A stretch of 64,000 bases of DNA from Nocardioides sp. Root190 (GCF_001428565.1 NZ_LMIA01000014.1:141366-205365), one strand, 5' to 3'. Positions 24,964-33,645 are shown, counted from the stretch's first letter. Made by a program: numbers and translations. Notes: generated by a model not told the origin, from the letters alone.

Positions 24964-25914
24964 ATGAAAGCGATCCGTCACCACGAGTTCGGTCCTGCCT
25001 CCGTCCTGCGTCTCGAGGAGCTGCCCGACCCTGAGCCCGGCCCGGGTCAGGTCCGGGTCGCGGTCGAGGCCGCGGGCGTCCACCTCATCGACACCTCGAT
25101 CCGGGCAGGCACGGCCTTCCCCACGATGCCCCTCCCGGACCTGCCGATGGTCCCGGGGCGGGAGGTCGCCGGTCTCGTCGACCGGCTCGGCGACGCCGTC
25201 GACGGCTCGTGGCTCGGGCGACGGGTGGTCGCCCACCTCGGGCCGGGTGCGCGCGGGGGCTATGCCGAGCTCGCGCTCGTCGAGGTGGGACGGCTGCACG
25301 ACATCCCGGACGGTCTCGACGCCGCGACGGCGGTCGCCGCCATCGGCACCGGACGCACCGCGGCCGGCATCCTCGACCACGCAGCGATCACCGCCGACGA
25401 CGTCGTGGTGATCACCTCGGCGGCCGGTGGGCTCGGCACGCTGCTCGTCCAGGGTGCCCGCAACGCCGGCGCCCGCACCGTCGGCCTGGCGAGCGGTCAC
25501 AAGCTCGAGGTCGTGCGTGGGTTCGGTGTGGACACCGCAATCGACTACCGCGACCCGGTGTGGGCCGCCCGGCTCCGCACGGCGGAGCCGCGACTGACCG
25601 TCCTGCTCGACGGCGTCGGCGGCGAGGTGCCCCGCCTGATCCACACGATGCTCGAACCAAGAGGACGGACGGTCCGATTCTCCGGCGACGTCGAGGGGTA
25701 CGACGCCCCGGACCGGCCCATCGTCGACCTCCTCGGGCCGGCGCTGATGTCGCGGCTGGCCGAGTTCGAGAAGGAGGCCCTCGCGGCGGCGGTCGACGGC
25801 AGCCGCGTCCCCTGGCCGGGCACGGTCCTCGCGCTGGCTGACGCTGCCGAGGCGCACCGGGCCCTGGAGACCAGGGCCGCGCTCGGCAAGGTGGTGCTGC
25901 GGGTCAGTCCCTGA
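24964..25914 (+). CDS. MDR-family NADPH:quinone oxidoreductase-like protein, probable SoxR target
   Basis: A 316-residue zinc-free medium-chain dehydrogenase/reductase. N-terminal GroES-like domain: MKAIRHHEFGPASVLRLEEL and VPGREVAGLVDRLGDAV. Rossmann domain: VITSAAGGLGTLLVQGARN. No structural or catalytic zinc Cys cluster is seen, as in quinone oxidoreductases. The gene starts 15 bases after the SoxR operator and is divergent from soxR, so induction by redox-cycling compounds is likely. Its last 11 bases overlap the convergent GrpE-like gene. The physiological substrate is unknown. Confidence 0.87.
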   Translation: MKAIRHHEFGPASVLRLEELPDPEPGPGQVRVAVEAAGVHLIDTSIRAGTAFPTMPLPDLPMVPGREVAGLVDRLGDAVDGSWLGRRVVAHLGPGARGGYAELALVEVGRLHDIPDGLDAATAVAAIGTGRTAAGILDHAAITADDVVVITSAAGGLGTLLVQGARNAGARTVGLASGHKLEVVRGFGVDTAIDYRDPVWAARLRTAEPRLTVLLDGVGGEVPRLIHTMLEPRGRTVRFSGDVEGYDAPDRPIVDLLGPALMSRLAEFEKEALAAAVDGSRVPWPGTVLALADAAEAHRALETRAALGKVVLRVSP

Positions 25915-26368
25915 GGCGTCGTACGACGACGCGGGCGGGCCGAGCCGACCGGTCGAGCTCGGTCAGCCACAGCCCCGGCTCGAGGACGGCGGCGACGGTC
26001 CGGTCCGCCTCGGCGTCGTCGGTCGCCTCGACCTCGACGGCGTCCATCGAGGCGGCGTCGAACGCGGCGCCGTCGGCGGGGACGACGAGCCGGCCACCTC
26101 GTCCCTCGACCAGTCGCTCCAGACCGGAGGCGATGGCACCGAAGGCATCGCGCTCCCGGCGCGAGCGCGCCGTCGCAGCGCACGCGGACGCGTCGCGGTG
26201 GAGGGCGAGCAGGTCCACCAGGAGCGGGACATCGGCACCGGCACGGGCGCGGGCGGCCGCGGCCCGGCTGTCGTCGAGCAGACGATCCAGGCTGGCGCCC
26301 TGGCGGGCCACGATCCGCCCGACGTCGGTGATGGCGTCGACGAGGTCCTGCGGTGACGGTTCGGACAT
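25904..26368 (-). CDS. GrpE-like protein paired with a divergent Hsp70-like gene
   Basis: A 154-residue protein divergent from the Hsp70-like gene, with 48 bases between starts. The N-terminal half is a long helix (VGRIVARQGASLDRLLDDSR and on). The C-terminal part (DAVEVEATDDAEADRTVAAV, then LEPGLWL and PARVVVRR) resembles the GrpE beta-wing, where TV-x-VLxPGYxL and RPAxVxV are usual. I therefore infer a nucleotide-exchange factor for the neighbouring Hsp70 relative. It is not the canonical GrpE, which is longer and lies next to dnaK and dnaJ. On its strand TAGGCT and then six bases precede the ATG, so the mRNA is probably leaderless. Confidence 0.65.
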   Translation of the reverse strand: MSEPSPQDLVDAITDVGRIVARQGASLDRLLDDSRAAAARARAGADVPLLVDLLALHRDASACAATARSRRERDAFGAIASGLERLVEGRGGRLVVPADGAAFDAASMDAVEVEATDDAEADRTVAAVLEPGLWLTELDRSARPARVVVRRLRD

Positions 26369-26416
26369 GTGCGAAGCCTAGGGCGGCGCGCATGAGTGGC
26401 AGGTACGCTCGCGCCC

Positions 26417-28111
26417 GTGGCCGTCCACGGAATCGATCTCGGAACCACCTGCTCAGCCATCGCGCGCTCCGACCGCGACGGCCGACCCGAGGTGCTGGTC
26501 GGCATGACCGGTGAAGCAACGGTGCCCTCGGTGGTGCTGTTCGCCTCGGACCGCGAGCACCTCGTCGGCGAGGGAGCCCGCCGCCAGGCGCGGCTCGATC
26601 CCGACCACGTGTGCGCGCTGGTCAAGCGCCGGATGGGTGACTCCGAGTGGCGCTTCGTCTCCCACGGCCGGAGCTGGTCGGCGGCCGCGGTGTCCTCGCT
26701 GATCCTCAAGTCGCTCTGCGAGGACGCGTCCTTCGGGTCCGGGGAGCCCGTCGTCTCTGCGGTGATCACCGTCCCGGCGTACTTCGGGGACGAGGAGCGC
26801 CGCGCGACGATCCTGGCCGGGACGTACGCCGGCCTCGACGTGGTCGACGTCCTCTCGGAGCCGATCGCAGCAGCACTGTCCTACGGCTTCGGTCGGCTGG
26901 ACGGGGCGCCGACGATGACCAAGGACGGCCCGGACGGCGCCTACGAGACGGTGCTCGTCTACGACCTCGGCGGCGGCACCTTCGACGCCACCGTGATCGA
27001 GCTGGCCGACCGCCGGATCTCGGTCCTTTCCGTCGACGGTGACCACCAGCTCGGTGGCGCGGACTGGGACGAGCGGATCTGCCTCCACCTCGCCCGGCGC
27101 TTCTGCGCCGAGAACCCCGACGCCGAGGACCCGCTGGACGACTCGGCCGGCGCCCAGGAGCTCGTCATCGCGGCCGAGCGCGCCAAGCGCGAGCTCTCCG
27201 ACCGCGAGTCGACCGAGGTCGTCGTCGCCCACGACGGTGCCCGATCGACGATCACGCTGACCCGCGCCGAGCTCGAGGACATGACCTCGGCGTTGATGAG
27301 GCGCACGATCGACCTCACCCGCTCCTGCCTCGAAGCCGCCGGCAAGCGCGGCGTCGGCAGCGTCGGTCGGGTGCTGATGGTCGGTGGCTCGTCGCGGATG
27401 CCGATGGTCGAGAAGGCACTGAGGTCGGAGCTCGGCCTCGCTCCCGAGCTCCACGACCCGGATCTCGCTGTCGCCAAGGGGGCCGCGCTCTACGGCGCGA
27501 AGAAGGAGCTCGAGCGGATGGTCACCGGTGACCTCGTCACCCGCGGTCACCTGCGCGCCGCCGAGCTCCTCGAGGACGCACCGCCCGCCGAGCTCGACGC
27601 CGCGTGCCGACGGGCCGCGGACGCCCTGGGTCTCCCGCTCGCCCAGGTGCGCCGCTCGATCGACATCAAGGTCGACACCGTCGTGTCGCGCGGCTTCGGC
27701 GTGCTGGCCGCGAACCCGATGACCGGTGAGCTCGAAGCCGTGTGGCTGGTGCACCGCAACGACCACCTCCCGATCAACGTGCAGCGCTCCTTCGGCACGG
27801 TCCGTCGCGACCAGGACGCCATCGAGATCCGGATCGTCGAGCAGCAGAGCCAGGCCGAGTCGATCCGGGTCCAGGACACCAAGCTGCTCATCGCCGGCAA
27901 GATCGAGGGGATCCCGCCCGGGTACGACGAGGGCAGCGAGATCCGGGTCCACTTCACGATGGGCTTCGACGGTCTCCTCACCGTGTTCGCCCATCACGTC
28001 GACGCGGCCCTGCCGCTGACGCTCACGGCCCAGACCGGCGCGACGCTGTCGCAGGCGGAGGTGGCGCGTGAGCGCGACCAGCTGCAGCGCACCCGGCGCC
28101 GCGACGCCTGA
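26417..28111 (+). CDS. Non-canonical Hsp70 (DnaK-like) family protein lacking the helical lid
   Basis: A 564-residue actin-fold ATPase. The nucleotide-binding domain is complete: GIDLGTTCSAIARS (about 5-18), VITVPAYFGDEERRATI, VYDLGGGTFDATVIEL (about 180) and VLMVGGSSRMPMVEKAL (about 319). After residue 370 an unusual helical insert of about 60 residues (GHLRAAELLEDAPPAELDAA) precedes a beta domain like the Hsp70 substrate-binding sandwich. The protein then stops after a short charged tail, with no full helical lid and no standard DVLLLDV linker. GTG 26417 was chosen because TACGCT and seven bases precede it and the protein starts MAVHGIDLG; GTG 26396 is the alternative. Confidence 0.85.
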   Translation: MAVHGIDLGTTCSAIARSDRDGRPEVLVGMTGEATVPSVVLFASDREHLVGEGARRQARLDPDHVCALVKRRMGDSEWRFVSHGRSWSAAAVSSLILKSLCEDASFGSGEPVVSAVITVPAYFGDEERRATILAGTYAGLDVVDVLSEPIAAALSYGFGRLDGAPTMTKDGPDGAYETVLVYDLGGGTFDATVIELADRRISVLSVDGDHQLGGADWDERICLHLARRFCAENPDAEDPLDDSAGAQELVIAAERAKRELSDRESTEVVVAHDGARSTITLTRAELEDMTSALMRRTIDLTRSCLEAAGKRGVGSVGRVLMVGGSSRMPMVEKALRSELGLAPELHDPDLAVAKGAALYGAKKELERMVTGDLVTRGHLRAAELLEDAPPAELDAACRRAADALGLPLAQVRRSIDIKVDTVVSRGFGVLAANPMTGELEAVWLVHRNDHLPINVQRSFGTVRRDQDAIEIRIVEQQSQAESIRVQDTKLLIAGKIEGIPPGYDEGSEIRVHFTMGFDGLLTVFAHHVDAALPLTLTAQTGATLSQAEVARERDQLQRTRRRDA

Positions 28112-28118
28112 GGCCGTC

Positions 28119-30257
28119 ATGAGGAGTCATCGGCCGCCGTTCGACGGCAACGACTACCGCAAGCGGGTCCTCGCCTCCGTGCACCGCCGTGGTGGTCCGG
28201 AGACTGCTGACCTGTTCGAGCTCTACGACCTTCCCCTCGAGGACGTCGGCAGGTGGCACGACCGCGAGGTCGAGGCCCAGGTCGACGAGGTGTGGGGCTT
28301 CTGGCAGCGCCAGCGCGACCATCCGAAGTACGGCACCCTCGTCGGCCAGCTGGTCGCGGCGCACGACGTGAACCGCGCCGACCTGGTGGACCGGCGGACC
28401 CGCGAGTCCATGGCCACCCAGATCCGGTCGCACCGCGAGGGCCGTGACGCCGCGCGCTTTCACCTGCTCGACGACGCCGTCGCTCGTCTCGTGCAGCGCC
28501 ACGGGGGCATCCCCCGCGACAAGGTCGAGGGGTTGGTGGAGGTCGGTGCCCTCGGCGGGCTCTCGCCCGACGAGGTCCGTACCCGCCTGCGACGACACCG
28601 CGTCGTCGACGTCGCGCCGGCGCCGCTGCCGCCCGCGCCGGCCCGGGCGCCACTCGTCAGCGACCACCGCCGACAGCAGGTCCGCGACCTCCTCGACGAG
28701 TTCGGACGGCTGCAGGAGCAGCCACCGCCGCCGACCCTCTTCGCACTGCTGGGGCTCGACCCCGGCGCCGACGACGCCGAGGTCGCCTTCCGGGCCGAGG
28801 GCTGGCGGGCCCGATGCCGCGAGCTGCCGCCCCTGCGCATCCGGGCCGTCGCCGACGAGCTGATGGTGCACGTGGCTGACCTGCTCGAGGCCGGACCGAT
28901 CGTGCGTGACGCCTACCTCGACGCCGTCGTCGAGGACGTCCGCGAGAAGCTCCGGCCCCGGGTGCGCGCCGCGGTGCTGGTCGAGGACCGGCTCGTTGCC
29001 GACGACCACGACCACTTGTACGGCGAGGCGGTGTCGCTCGGCCTGGACCCGGGGCGGGCCAGCGAGCTGCTCGCCTCGATCGCCGCCGAGCTGGGCACCG
29101 TGGTCGAGCCACGGCGCGACGCCGGACGCTCCCGACCGACGACGCACCCGGGCCAGCCGGGCCAGCCGGGCCACGACCGCTCCTGGGAAGGCGTGCTCCG
29201 GGAGGCGCGGGCGGCACTTCGTCGAGGGCGCCTGCTGGAGGCGCGACGACTCGTGGCGCAGGCGGGTGCGACCCGTGACCCCGCGGCAGCAACGCCGCTG
29301 CGAGCGGTCGCCGACGAGGTCGACCGGGCGGTGCGCGAGGCGGAGCTCCGCTGGCGGGCCGCAGCGACGGCGCTCGGTGCCCGGCGCTTCGCCGAGGCGG
29401 TCGAGCACCTGACCGACCTGTGCCGGACCGCAGCCGACCTGCCCGCACCTGCCGGGCTGCAGTCCGCCGAGGCGGAGCTGGACCGCGCGAGGCGCGAGGT
29501 CGTGCAGGCCGACCGTGACGTCGAGTCCGCGCGGGCCGCCGCCGATCCGGCCGCGGCACTGGCCGCCGTCCTGGACCGGTGGCCGAGCCACCCCGCGGCC
29601 CTCGAGGCCCTCGCCGCGATGCCCCTCCACCCGCCGTCGCGCGTCCGGGCCACCCGTGGCCCTTCGGGTGCGGTGGTGGTTGCGTGGCAGGCATCGGGCA
29701 CCTCCGGCGTGACGTACCGCGTCGCCCGGGTCGAGGCGGACGGAACGGCCCGGGTCGTCGGTCGCACCGGCGAGCTCGGGATCGAGGACGGCGGCGCTCC
29801 CTCCGGCGCGATGCCGGAGTACGTCGTCGTCGCGCTCCAGGCCGGCCGGACCTCCGTCGAGGCGCGGACCGGACAGGCCGCCGCTCCGGCGCCGACTCCT
29901 CAGCCCGCTCCACCGGTCGCGCCGGTTGCCCCGGTCGCGCCTGCCGCCCCGGTCGCGCCTGCCGCCCCGGTCGCTCCGGTCGCTCCGATGGCTCCGGTTG
30001 CCGTGCCGGCCGCGCCGACCTCGGTGGTCGCCACCCGCGCCGCGGACGGAGCGGTCCACGTGCGGTGGAGCGGACCCGCCGGGGTCGAGTTCAAGGTGTC
30101 GCGGCAGGGCCCCGACGGCCGGTGGCAGGTCGTCGGCCGGACCCGTGCCACGGAGATCGAGGACGGCGGGGCGGGGCGTGGCGAGCTGCCGGTCTATGCC
30201 GTGGAGGCCCGCGGCGACGGGGGAATCTCGCCCGAAGCGCTCTCCTCGGCGCCGTGA
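28119..30257 (+). CDS. Large protein with helical N-terminus and two C-terminal FN3-like domains; putative Hsp70 partner
   Basis: A 712-residue protein starting 7 bases after the Hsp70-like stop. Residues 1-165 are helical and charged, opening with FDGNDYRKRVLASVHRRGG. The region around residue 205 (TLFALLGLDPGADDAEVAFR) faintly recalls a J-domain entry, but no HPD motif is seen. A further helical part follows (about 360-500). The end holds two fibronectin-III-like domains (RVRATRGPSGAVVVAWQ; SVVATRAADGAVHVRWS), joined by a Pro-Ala-Val repeat linker. No signal peptide or membrane segment is present, so it is probably cytosolic. Co-chaperone or scaffold function is inferred from the operon only. 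Confidence 0.75.
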   Translation: MRSHRPPFDGNDYRKRVLASVHRRGGPETADLFELYDLPLEDVGRWHDREVEAQVDEVWGFWQRQRDHPKYGTLVGQLVAAHDVNRADLVDRRTRESMATQIRSHREGRDAARFHLLDDAVARLVQRHGGIPRDKVEGLVEVGALGGLSPDEVRTRLRRHRVVDVAPAPLPPAPARAPLVSDHRRQQVRDLLDEFGRLQEQPPPPTLFALLGLDPGADDAEVAFRAEGWRARCRELPPLRIRAVADELMVHVADLLEAGPIVRDAYLDAVVEDVREKLRPRVRAAVLVEDRLVADDHDHLYGEAVSLGLDPGRASELLASIAAELGTVVEPRRDAGRSRPTTHPGQPGQPGHDRSWEGVLREARAALRRGRLLEARRLVAQAGATRDPAAATPLRAVADEVDRAVREAELRWRAAATALGARRFAEAVEHLTDLCRTAADLPAPAGLQSAEAELDRARREVVQADRDVESARAAADPAAALAAVLDRWPSHPAALEALAAMPLHPPSRVRATRGPSGAVVVAWQASGTSGVTYRVARVEADGTARVVGRTGELGIEDGGAPSGAMPEYVVVALQAGRTSVEARTGQAAAPAPTPQPAPPVAPVAPVAPAAPVAPAAPVAPVAPMAPVAVPAAPTSVVATRAADGAVHVRWSGPAGVEFKVSRQGPDGRWQVVGRTRATEIEDGGAGRGELPVYAVEARGDGGISPEALSSAP

Positions 30258-30315
30258 GGCCGACCCCGGCTGTCCGCGTACAGCCGGCCGTGACCGGTCC
30301 CGACCGCCGCGCCGA

Positions 30316-30327
30316 TACAGTTTCCGC
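30316..30327 (+). promoter_or_regulatory. -10 element for a leaderless hom transcript
   Basis: TACAGT at 30316-30321 is followed by six bases and then the hom GTG at 30328. This spacing puts the expected transcription start on the first base of the start codon. No Shine-Dalgarno sequence lies upstream of the GTG. Confidence 0.65.
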
Positions 30328-31638
30328 GTGAACAGTCCCCTCAAGGTTGCCGTCCTCGGCTGTGGTTCCGTCGGGTCGCAGGTGGTGCGACTCCTCGGCG
30401 AGCAGGCCGACGACCTGGCGGCCCGGGTGGGCGCCCGTGTCGAGCTCGCCGGCGTCGCCGTACGTCGTCTCGACGCTCCTCGCGAGGTCGAGGTCCCGGC
30501 AGACCTGCTCACCACCGACGCCGCTGCCCTCGTCGCCCGCGACGACATCGACCTGGTCATCGAGGTGATCGGCGGGATCGAACCTGCCCGCTCGCTGATC
30601 CTCTCCGCGCTCGAGAACGGCGCGTCGGTGGTCACGGCCAACAAGGCGCTGCTCGCCGAGGACGGACCCACGCTCTTCGAGGCCGCCGAGAAGGCAGGCC
30701 GCGACCTCTACTACGAGGCTGCCGTGGCGGGAGCGATCCCGATCCTCCGCCCGCTGCGCGAGTCCCTCGCCGGCGACAAGGTGACCCGCGTCCTGGGCAT
30801 CGTCAACGGCACCACCAACTTCATCCTCGACAAGATGGACACCCTCGGCAGCGGCTTCGCCGACGCGCTCGAGGAGGCACAGGCCCTGGGGTACGCCGAG
30901 GCCGACCCGACGGCGGACGTCGAGGGCTTCGACGCCGCGGCCAAGGCAGCGATCCTGGCCAGTCTCGCCTTCCACTCCCGTGTCACCGCGGCAGATGTGC
31001 ACCGTGAGGGCATCACCGAGGTCACTGCGGCCGACGTCCGTTCCGCCCGCGAGATGGGCAGCGTCGTCAAGCTGCTCGCGATCGCCGAGCTCGTCCCGGG
31101 TGCGCACCCGGGCGACGAGTCGGGCGTGAGCGTGCGGGTGCACCCGGCGATGATCCCGAGGTCGCACCCTCTGGCCAGCGTCCGGGAGGCCTACAACGCG
31201 GTCTTCGTCGAGTCCGAGGCCGCCGGCCAGCTGATGTTCTACGGCCCGGGCGCCGGCGGCGCGCCCACCGCGAGTGCCGTCCTCGGGGACCTGGTCACCG
31301 TCGCCCGCAACCACCGCCAGGGCACGCGCGGCGTCGGCGAGTCGGCGTACGCCGACCGTGCGGTGCTGCCGATGGGGGAGACCCGCACCCGCTACCACGT
31401 CGCGATCGACGTCGACGACCGCGCGGGCGTGCTCGCCTCGGTCGCCCTGGCGTTCGCCGAGCACGGCGTCTCGATCCAGACCGTTCGCCAGGAGGGCCGG
31501 GGCAACGACGCCCAGCTCGTCGTGGTCTCGCACGAGGCGACGGATGCGGCGCTGGCCGCGACCGTCGAGGCGCTGCGAGGCATGGACATCGTGCGCGAGG
31601 TCACCTCGGTGATGCGCGTCGAAGGAACCGAAGAATGA
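30328..31638 (+). CDS. hom: Homoserine dehydrogenase
   Basis: A 436-residue enzyme reducing aspartate semialdehyde to homoserine, the branch to threonine and methionine. It has an N-terminal Rossmann motif (VAVLGCGSVGSQVVRLL), the catalytic region VNGTTNFILDKMDTLG with AEADPTADVEGFDAAAK, and a C-terminal ACT regulatory domain from about residue 355 (HVAIDVDDRAGVLASVALAF), which normally mediates threonine feedback. It is called thrA in mycobacteria. The start GTG is supported by the adjacent -10 element. The stop overlaps thrC as ATGA, giving a hom-thrC-thrB unit. Confidence 0.95.
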   Translation: MNSPLKVAVLGCGSVGSQVVRLLGEQADDLAARVGARVELAGVAVRRLDAPREVEVPADLLTTDAAALVARDDIDLVIEVIGGIEPARSLILSALENGASVVTANKALLAEDGPTLFEAAEKAGRDLYYEAAVAGAIPILRPLRESLAGDKVTRVLGIVNGTTNFILDKMDTLGSGFADALEEAQALGYAEADPTADVEGFDAAAKAAILASLAFHSRVTAADVHREGITEVTAADVRSAREMGSVVKLLAIAELVPGAHPGDESGVSVRVHPAMIPRSHPLASVREAYNAVFVESEAAGQLMFYGPGAGGAPTASAVLGDLVTVARNHRQGTRGVGESAYADRAVLPMGETRTRYHVAIDVDDRAGVLASVALAFAEHGVSIQTVRQEGRGNDAQLVVVSHEATDAALAATVEALRGMDIVREVTSVMRVEGTEE

Positions 31639-32708
31639 GCATGAGCACGGCGAACGGACAGTGGCGCGGCGTCATCGAGGAGTACCGCGAGCTCCTCGAC
31701 ATCCCGCAGGACACCCCGGCGGTGACCCTGCGTGAGGGCGGGACGCCCCTGGTCCACTCGGGCTGGCTGTCCGGGCTGACGGGTGCCGAGGTCTGGCTCA
31801 AGGTCGAGGGCAACAACCCGACCGGTTCCTTCAAGGACCGCGGCATGACCACAGCGCTGTCCGTCGCGGTGCACGAGGGCGCGAAGGCCGTCGTGTGCGC
31901 CTCGACCGGCAACACCTCCGCGTCGATGGCTGCGTACGCCGCCAAGGCAGGCGTCACGCCGATCGTGCTCGTGCCCGAGGGCAAGATCTCCGCGGGCAAG
32001 ATGGCGCAGGCGGTGCTCCACGGCTCGCAGGTCATCCAGGTGCGCGGCAACTTCGACGACTGCCTGCGGATGGCACGCGAGATGGCGTGGAAGTACCCCG
32101 TCGCCCTGGTCAACTCCGTCAACCCGTACCGACTCGAAGGCCAGAAGACCGCCGCCTTCGAGATCGTCGACTTCCTGGGAGACGCCCCCGACTTCCACCT
32201 GCTGCCGGTCGGCAACGCGGGCAACATCTCGGCGTACTGGCTCGGCTACACGCAGTACGCCGCCCTGGGCCGCGCGACGCGCAAGCCGGTCATGCGTGGC
32301 TTCCAGGCCGAGGGCGCGGCACCCCTGGTGACCGGCGAGCCCTTCCCCGACCCGGAGACCCGGGCCACCGCGATCCGGATCGGCAACCCCGCCTCGTGGA
32401 AGCTCGCGGAGGCGGCGCGGGACGAGTCCGGTGGCCGCTTCGCGGCCCTGTCGGACGCGCAGATCCTCGCCGCCCAGAAGGAGCTCGCCGCCCGCGACGG
32501 CGTGTTCGTCGAGCCCGCCTCGGCCGCCGGCGTCGCCGGTCTGCTCGCCGAGCTCGCCGCGGGGGAGTCCTACCGGGGCACGACGGTGGCGATCACGGTC
32601 ACCGGTCACGGCCTGAAGGACATCGCCACGGCGCTGGACGGACTGGTGCTGCCGGACACCGTCGTCGACGCCGACGTCGACGCCGCTGCTGCTGCCGCGG
32701 GCCTCTGA
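31635..32708 (+). CDS. thrC: Threonine synthase
   Basis: A 357-residue PLP enzyme converting O-phosphohomoserine to threonine. The PLP-binding lysine is in NPTGSFKDRGMT (about residue 65). Other fold-type II signatures are CASTGNTSASMAAYAAKAG and LPVGNAGNISAYWLGY. Length fits the short (class II, actinobacterial) threonine synthases. It starts within the hom stop codon, so expression is coupled. An ATG two codons later (MSTANG) is an alternative start. thrB follows after five bases. Confidence 0.95.
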   Translation: MSMSTANGQWRGVIEEYRELLDIPQDTPAVTLREGGTPLVHSGWLSGLTGAEVWLKVEGNNPTGSFKDRGMTTALSVAVHEGAKAVVCASTGNTSASMAAYAAKAGVTPIVLVPEGKISAGKMAQAVLHGSQVIQVRGNFDDCLRMAREMAWKYPVALVNSVNPYRLEGQKTAAFEIVDFLGDAPDFHLLPVGNAGNISAYWLGYTQYAALGRATRKPVMRGFQAEGAAPLVTGEPFPDPETRATAIRIGNPASWKLAEAARDESGGRFAALSDAQILAAQKELAARDGVFVEPASAAGVAGLLAELAAGESYRGTTVAITVTGHGLKDIATALDGLVLPDTVVDADVDAAAAAAGL

Positions 32709-32713
32709 ACCCG

Positions 32714-33622
32714 ATGACCTTCGTGGACGGCCCGGTCCGGGTCACCGTTCCGGCGACCTCGGCCAACCTCGGGCCGGGTTTCGACACCCTCGGTCTCGCC
32801 CTGGACCTCCGCGACACCCTCGAGGCCGAGGTCACCCCGGGTGGTCTCGTCGTCGAGGTCGAGGGGCACGGAGCCGACGACGTCCCGCTCGACGAGTCGC
32901 ACCTGGTGGTGCGTGCGATGCGTGCCACCTTCGAGCGACTCGGCCAGCAGCCCTCCGGCCTCCGGCTGAGCTGCACCAACGTGATCCCGCACGCCCGCGG
33001 CCTCGGGTCCTCGTCGGCGGCGATCGTCGGCGGCGTCTGGCTGGCCCGCGAGCTGGTGGCCGGCGGGCGTCTCCTGCTCGACGATGACGGTCTGCTCGAC
33101 CTCGCCGCCCAGATGGAGGGACACCCCGACAACGTGGCGCCTGCCCTGCTCGGCGGGTTCGTCATCTCCGGCCAGGACGCCGACGGCACCTTCTGGGCCG
33201 TTCCCGGCAGTGTCGATCCGCGGGTCAGCGCCGTCGTCTTCGTTCCCGCCACGCCCGTGTCGACCGATGCTGCCCGCGGCCTGCTCCCGAGCGAGGTCCC
33301 GCACGCGGACGCCGCGACCAACGCGGGTCGAGCGGCGCTGCTCGTCGCGGCCCTCTCGGGCAGCCCCGAGCACCTGCTCCGCGCCACCCAGGACCGGTTG
33401 CACCAGGAGTACCGTCGCCCGGCGATGCCGCAGAGCCTGGCCCTCGTCGAGGAACTGCGCGCCGACGGAGTCGCTGCCGTCGTCTCGGGCGCCGGACCGA
33501 CCGTGCTCGCGTTCGCCGACGGAACCGGTACGCCGACCACGGCCGGCCTGCTCGCGCGCTGCCCCGACGGCTGGGGCGTCCACGCGCTCGCTGTGAGTGG
33601 CGAAGGCGTCTCGGCGGGTTGA
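32714..33622 (+). CDS. thrB: Homoserine kinase
   Basis: A 302-residue GHMP-family kinase that phosphorylates homoserine with ATP, supplying ThrC. Motif 1 is VRVTVPATSANLGPGFDTLG. The ATP-binding GHMP motif is RGLGSSSAAIVGG, and motif 3 is VVSGAGPTVLAFAD near the C-terminus. It completes the threonine branch begun by hom and thrC and lies five bases after thrC. The end of the gene precedes a 208-base gap holding the rho promoter and leader. Confidence 0.95.
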   Translation: MTFVDGPVRVTVPATSANLGPGFDTLGLALDLRDTLEAEVTPGGLVVEVEGHGADDVPLDESHLVVRAMRATFERLGQQPSGLRLSCTNVIPHARGLGSSSAAIVGGVWLARELVAGGRLLLDDDGLLDLAAQMEGHPDNVAPALLGGFVISGQDADGTFWAVPGSVDPRVSAVVFVPATPVSTDAARGLLPSEVPHADAATNAGRAALLVAALSGSPEHLLRATQDRLHQEYRRPAMPQSLALVEELRADGVAAVVSGAGPTVLAFADGTGTPTTAGLLARCPDGWGVHALAVSGEGVSAG

Positions 33623-33645
33623 GGTCCCGCCGGCGCGGCCGGTGG

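Noticed and set aside
26396..28111. Calling the Hsp70-like gene the housekeeping dnaK
   Set aside because: It is about 60 residues shorter, lacks the lid and standard linker, and is not in a dnaK-grpE-dnaJ-hspR context.
28119..30257. Calling the FN3 protein a DnaJ
   Set aside because: No HPD tripeptide or Cys-rich zinc domain is present; resemblance is limited to a short helical stretch.
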